A program made the translations under genes and the position numbers. Shown piece by piece: positions 27,837 through 30,917 of a stretch of 30,917 nt of DNA. The stretch comes from an uncultured Pseudanabaenaceae cyanobacterium (GTDB lineage Bacteria > Cyanobacteriota > Cyanobacteriia > PCC-9006 > JAAUQQ01): positions 1-30,917 of the forward strand of contig CALLPZ010000453.1 of assembly GCA_938015405.1 (NCBI GenBank), given 5' to 3'. The notes under the pieces are model-generated. The model saw nothing but the letters and a program-made list of their open reading frames with translations, did not search any database and had not been told where the DNA came from. How positions within the stretch are numbered: position 1 is the stretch's first letter; every line of letters begins with the position of its first letter.

Positions 27837-28862
27837 TTACTTGGATGATTCCTGGGGGATGAGCTGTAGGCCCTGGCGCATCATTTGCCAGCTTGTTTTT
27901 AAGTAGCCTGGGCCCTGGGGGATAGGGGGATAATGGCGATCGCGCAAAACCGCTTCAACTCTCGCCTGGGCTAGGGGTAATTGGTTAAATGCAATCCCTG
28001 GAAAGGCATGGTGAATACTATGGTGGGGCAAGCCTCCCATGAGCCAGTTGACGATGCCATAGGTTTTGATATTGCGGGTGCCATAGAGCTGGGTGAGCAA
28101 ATGACTGTCTTGTTTTTGCCAGCGTCCATAATGTTCTAGATAGTCTCGCCCTTGAATCACTAAGCTCATGATGCGCTCCAAAAGCAGGAGCATGACGGCG
28201 TAGCGTAGCCAAATGTGGGCTGAGACATGGCTCAATAGCAGGGTCAGCAAGATCCCGCCTTGCATGACTACCATGCCGGCAATGTCCAACAGGACTTGTT
28301 GCTGCACTTGAGGGCACTGGTCTCGATTGCGAAGACCACTGCGCACCGTTTTCAGAATGAGCCCTGTAATTCCCAGGACTAAGGCATTGAGAACCCATTG
28401 ATGCCTGGCAGCCCAGCGTTGCAAACCACTGGCTTGTTCGTATTCTGCCGAGGTTCGTTGAATGCGCTCTGGGTCTCTTAAATCCACTGCATTCCAAGCA
28501 TGGTGGAGGGAATGGATGGCGGCGTAGGTGCCGTGGGGCACCAGGATAGGCCAGCTGATTAGGCGTGGGGCGATCGCATCAAACCAGTTCCAGCCTGTCA
28601 ATGTGCGATGGGCTGCATCGTGATTACAGATAATCCAAAAGCTATAGGTTAGGCCTGCAAAGGAGCAGCCCAACCCAAAGCTCCACCAGCTCTCACTGCT
28701 CCAAGCGAAGGCCAGCCCAGCGAGGGTGGCGGCTCCCAAGCTGAAGAAGCGCCCCAGTCCCACTGCAGGATTGACTTGATATAAATCTGCGATAGCAGTG
28801 CGCAGCTCCCTGCCGATGGAAGCCGAGGTTGCAAGGTGAGGGGGAGTAATGAGATTTGCCAT
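27837..28862 (-). CDS. Fatty acid desaturase superfamily membrane enzyme
   Basis: I start at the ATG giving MANLITPPHL (341 residues); the frame also allows MGCIL... 12 codons earlier, and neither has a clear Shine-Dalgarno. Three histidine boxes of the di-iron membrane desaturase/hydroxylase superfamily are present: HDAAH (81-85), HSLHH (117-121) and HHSIHH (280-285), with hydrophobic segments between, near 38-80, 155-172 and 192-235. Members desaturate or hydroxylate acyl chains or carotenoids at the membrane using iron and oxygen. The boxes differ from those I know for cyanobacterial CrtR, so the substrate is left open. It is divergent from bciB. Confidence 0.82.
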   Translation of the reverse strand: MANLITPPHLATSASIGRELRTAIADLYQVNPAVGLGRFFSLGAATLAGLAFAWSSESWWSFGLGCSFAGLTYSFWIICNHDAAHRTLTGWNWFDAIAPRLISWPILVPHGTYAAIHSLHHAWNAVDLRDPERIQRTSAEYEQASGLQRWAARHQWVLNALVLGITGLILKTVRSGLRNRDQCPQVQQQVLLDIAGMVVMQGGILLTLLLSHVSAHIWLRYAVMLLLLERIMSLVIQGRDYLEHYGRWQKQDSHLLTQLYGTRNIKTYGIVNWLMGGLPHHSIHHAFPGIAFNQLPLAQARVEAVLRDRHYPPIPQGPGYLKTSWQMMRQGLQLIPQESSK

Positions 28863-29204
28863 GATTTGGAGACGATCTAAGATTAAAATGCAGCCCAAAA
28901 GCAGAGGTTTTGGCAGTTCACATCGTGCTTCTTTCAGCCATCAATAGGCTCGCATTGAACAGTCAATGGTTTGGATGGACATAGTGGGCCTAATAGCCAG
29001 TGGGCCTAACAGAGGGTAGACAGTTCAATCAACACAGTTCTATTCGAATTCTAGTCTCTCTTTATGAGAGCTCGGTGCTACACCCAGCCCTGATATCGGA
29101 AAATTCTTGGGAGAGGAGCTTGCATCATTATGTTTACAGAGCTTCAGCCTCGACCCGGCAAACGCTAGGCTGAAGTAACGAAACATGAACGTTGCAGCCC
29201 AGCT
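28863..29204. other. Divergent intergenic region between desaturase-family gene and bciB
   Basis: No gene. It contains an 11-bp direct repeat, AGTGGGCCTAA at 28983-28993 and 28999-29009, with starts 16 bp apart, a spacing of about 1.5 helical turns. Promoters for both flanking genes must lie here; I cannot place them with confidence. Confidence 0.4.
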
Positions 29205-30395
29205 ATGACCCTCGCCCACAAGAAAGCTCGTCCCATCAAGCCCGGCGGGGTCTATCCGGCAAAAGACCTTTGCAGTCAGTGTGGCCTCTGCGATACGTCT
29301 TACATTCACTACGTTAAAGATGCCTGTGCTTTTCTCAATCAACAGTTTGACGATTTAGAAACTCAAGCCCACGGTCGTCAGCGGGATTTGGATAACCCTG
29401 AAGAGCTCTATTTTGGTGTCCATCAGGACATGATGGCGGCTCAAAAGAAGGAGCCCATTGAGGGGGCTCAATGGACTGGCATTGTCAGTACGTTAGCCAT
29501 TGAAATGCTCAACCGGGGCATGGTGGAAGGCGTCATTTGCGTTCAAAACACAAAGGAAGATCGCTTCGGTCCCATGCCCGTGATCGCCCGTACGCCTGAA
29601 GAGGTTTTGGCAGCACGGGTGAATAAGCCCACCCTTTCCCCCAATCTCTCGGTGCTGGATCTGGTTGAGCAATCTGGTATGAAGCGATTGCTGGCCATTG
29701 GCGTGGGCTGCCAAATCCAGGCGCTGCGGGCGGTTCAAGACAAGATTGGTTTGGAAAAGCTCTATGTCTTAGGCATGCCCTGCGTCGACAATGTCCACCG
29801 CGATGGTCTGAAGAAGTTTCTTGAAACGACCAGTCGCTCCCCAGACACCGTGGTCCATTACGAGTTTATGCAGGACTTCAACGTCCATTTCCGCCATGAG
29901 GATGGTTCGGAAGAAAAGGTGCCGTTCTTTGGCCTTAAAACGAACAAGCTCAAGGATGTGTTCGCCCCCTCCTGTTTGAGCTGCTTTGATTACACCAATG
30001 CCTTGGCCGACATCGTGGTGGGTTATATGGGAGCACCCTTTGGCTGGCAATGGATTGTGGTGCGCAACGAAACCGGCGCAGAAATGCTGGAGCTGATTCA
30101 AGATCAGATCAGGACCCAGCCCGTTGAGAGCCAGGGCGATCGCAAGCCCGCGGTCCAGCAGAGCATCCCCGCCTATGAAAAAGGGGTGACCTTACCCATG
30201 TGGGCCGCCAAGCTCATGGGGGTTGTGATTGAGAAAATTGGACCCAAAGGGTTGGAATACGGTCGCTTTTCAATCGACTCCCACTTCACCCGCAACTACC
30301 TCCATGTGAAGCGTAAGTACCCGAAGAAGCTGGACGCCCATGTGCCGGAGTTTGCGAAGCGCATTGTCGCCCAGTACGACCTTCCTGAGCAGTAG
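29205..30395 (+). CDS. bciB: Ferredoxin-dependent divinyl (proto)chlorophyllide 8-vinyl reductase, BciB type
   Basis: A 396-residue protein of the F420 hydrogenase/dehydrogenase beta-subunit family, full length for cyanobacterial BciB (Synechocystis slr1923 type). Iron-sulfur cysteines are visible in CSQCGLC (C23, C26, C29), GVGCQ, GMPCVDN and CLSCFD. These enzymes bind FAD and 4Fe-4S clusters and reduce the 8-vinyl group of divinyl chlorophyllide to ethyl with electrons from ferredoxin, a step of chlorophyll synthesis. The related 7-hydroxymethyl chlorophyll a reductase is an alternative, but in cyanobacteria the BciB role is the known one. Start ATG 29205. It is monocistronic; the hairpin behind it belongs mainly to the opposite strand. 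Confidence 0.9.
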   Translation: MTLAHKKARPIKPGGVYPAKDLCSQCGLCDTSYIHYVKDACAFLNQQFDDLETQAHGRQRDLDNPEELYFGVHQDMMAAQKKEPIEGAQWTGIVSTLAIEMLNRGMVEGVICVQNTKEDRFGPMPVIARTPEEVLAARVNKPTLSPNLSVLDLVEQSGMKRLLAIGVGCQIQALRAVQDKIGLEKLYVLGMPCVDNVHRDGLKKFLETTSRSPDTVVHYEFMQDFNVHFRHEDGSEEKVPFFGLKTNKLKDVFAPSCLSCFDYTNALADIVVGYMGAPFGWQWIVVRNETGAEMLELIQDQIRTQPVESQGDRKPAVQQSIPAYEKGVTLPMWAAKLMGVVIEKIGPKGLEYGRFSIDSHFTRNYLHVKRKYPKKLDAHVPEFAKRIVAQYDLPEQ

Positions 30396-30474
30396 AGCAT
30401 CTTCTCTGCTGATTGTTTAGGGTTGAGCAGAACCGAAGACGAGGTCTCTCTGGTGGCCTTGAGAAAGAAAAGAT

Positions 30475-30515
30475 AAAAAAGGCAAACCCCGAGCAGCTCA
30501 GCTACTCGGGGTTTG
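30475..30515 (-). terminator. Terminator of the right-edge minus-strand gene
   Basis: CAAACCCCGAG (30483-30493) pairs with CTCGGGGTTTG (30505-30515), and on the minus strand the stem is followed by a run of six T (complement of 30475-30480). The polarity fits the gene ending at 30560; it may also stop bciB transcripts. Confidence 0.85.
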
Positions 30516-30559
30516 TCTTAGCGATTGTGTTGCCTGATTTTGCTAGAGCCGGGTGAAGC

Positions 30560-30916
30560 TTACAGCACTTGATGGGTGTGGGAATGCTGCTTGACGTTAT
30601 CCTCAGTGCTCACGACATGCTTGGCATTGAGGACGCGCTTACGCTCTGTGGAGTAATTCAACTGGTCATAGCTGCTACCTACAGCGACACGCTCGGTATA
30701 GGTCGGGTTGCGCAGGAACGTCCGCGCCGCCGAAGAAGCTCGGAAAGCAAAGTCATGGCAGAACTGAGCATCAGCGGGGAACTCAGCCAGGCGCTGGGGC
30801 TCATTTCCCGCCATTACGGTTCCTAACGTCGTTGCGTGGATCGTCTTGTAGGACGTGGGCACCCCTGCCAATAGCGTTTCGCTGGTGGAAGACGGTACGG
30901 GCTCAATGACTGTGAC
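30560..30916 (-). CDS. C-terminal part of an unidentified protein (5' end outside window)
   Basis: The frame is open on the minus strand to the window edge (118 residues visible) and ends 45 bp before a well-oriented terminator. I do not recognise the family. Visible features: a Ser/Thr-rich start, ASSAARTFLRNPTYTERV, SSYDQLNYSTER, and a His-rich end (KQHSHTHQVL). One cysteine, no membrane segment. The plus-strand frame over it is a shadow, since the terminator polarity and the codon pattern favour the minus strand. Confidence 0.68.
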   Translation of the reverse strand, partial: VTVIEPVPSSTSETLLAGVPTSYKTIHATTLGTVMAGNEPQRLAEFPADAQFCHDFAFRASSAARTFLRNPTYTERVAVGSSYDQLNYSTERKRVLNAKHVVSTEDNVKQHSHTHQVL

Positions 30917-30917
30917 T

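Noticed and set aside
30569..30826. Plus-strand frame at the right edge
   Set aside because: The terminator polarity and the open minus-strand frame to the window edge favour the minus-strand gene.

Overview
The window is a piece of a cyanobacterial chromosome. This rests on psbX, a Ycf66-type gene, a BciB-type divinyl chlorophyllide reductase, a Ycf19/YggT-type membrane protein, an NB-ARC/WD40 protein of the kind common in cyanobacteria, and 15 copies of the HIP1 octamer GCGATCGC. I do not assign a genus. No tRNA, rRNA, CRISPR array, transposase or prophage was recognised.

Layout. (1) 2-7654: the 3' part of a very large secreted adhesin-like gene: 15 Ig-like units of 264 bp, Asp-rich thrombospondin-3-like repeats, RTX nonapeptides and a C-terminal FG-GAP-like region, followed by a hairpin. 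(2) 7731-11905: a YggT gene on the minus strand, psbX, a Ycf66 protein with a long low-complexity tail, and two overlapping TolB-like lipoprotein genes. (3) 12034-15416: a multidomain hybrid histidine kinase and a convergent small hypothetical gene. (4) 15944-19543: an HTH/NB-ARC/14-blade WD40 protein whose upstream region carries an 8-2-8 palindrome. (5) 19815-23368: metabolic genes: an SDR oxidoreductase, an FkbM methyltransferase, a Coq4-like gene translationally coupled to cutA, and pcm. (6) 23369-24604: a long gene-free stretch leading into a second surface-type protein (DUF4347, delta-60 repeats, FG-GAP repeats) that ends at a strong bidirectional terminator. (7) 27130-30916: two small membrane or exported proteins, a desaturase-family membrane enzyme, bciB, and the 3' end of an unidentified minus-strand gene at the right edge.

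How the parts relate. The two large repeat proteins share the same C-terminal FG-GAP-like module although 17 kb apart, which suggests they use the same route or surface. The second starts with a DUF4347 domain whose His-Gly and Gly-Cys motifs resemble clan CD (caspase/CHAT-like) peptidases; its only cysteine is the candidate nucleophile. Photosynthesis genes (psbX, ycf66, bciB) are scattered singly, as is usual in cyanobacteria. The clearest candidates for undescribed biology are the DUF4347 protein, the NB-ARC/WD40 protein with its possible operator, and the Coq4-like gene in an organism expected to make plastoquinone rather than ubiquinone.
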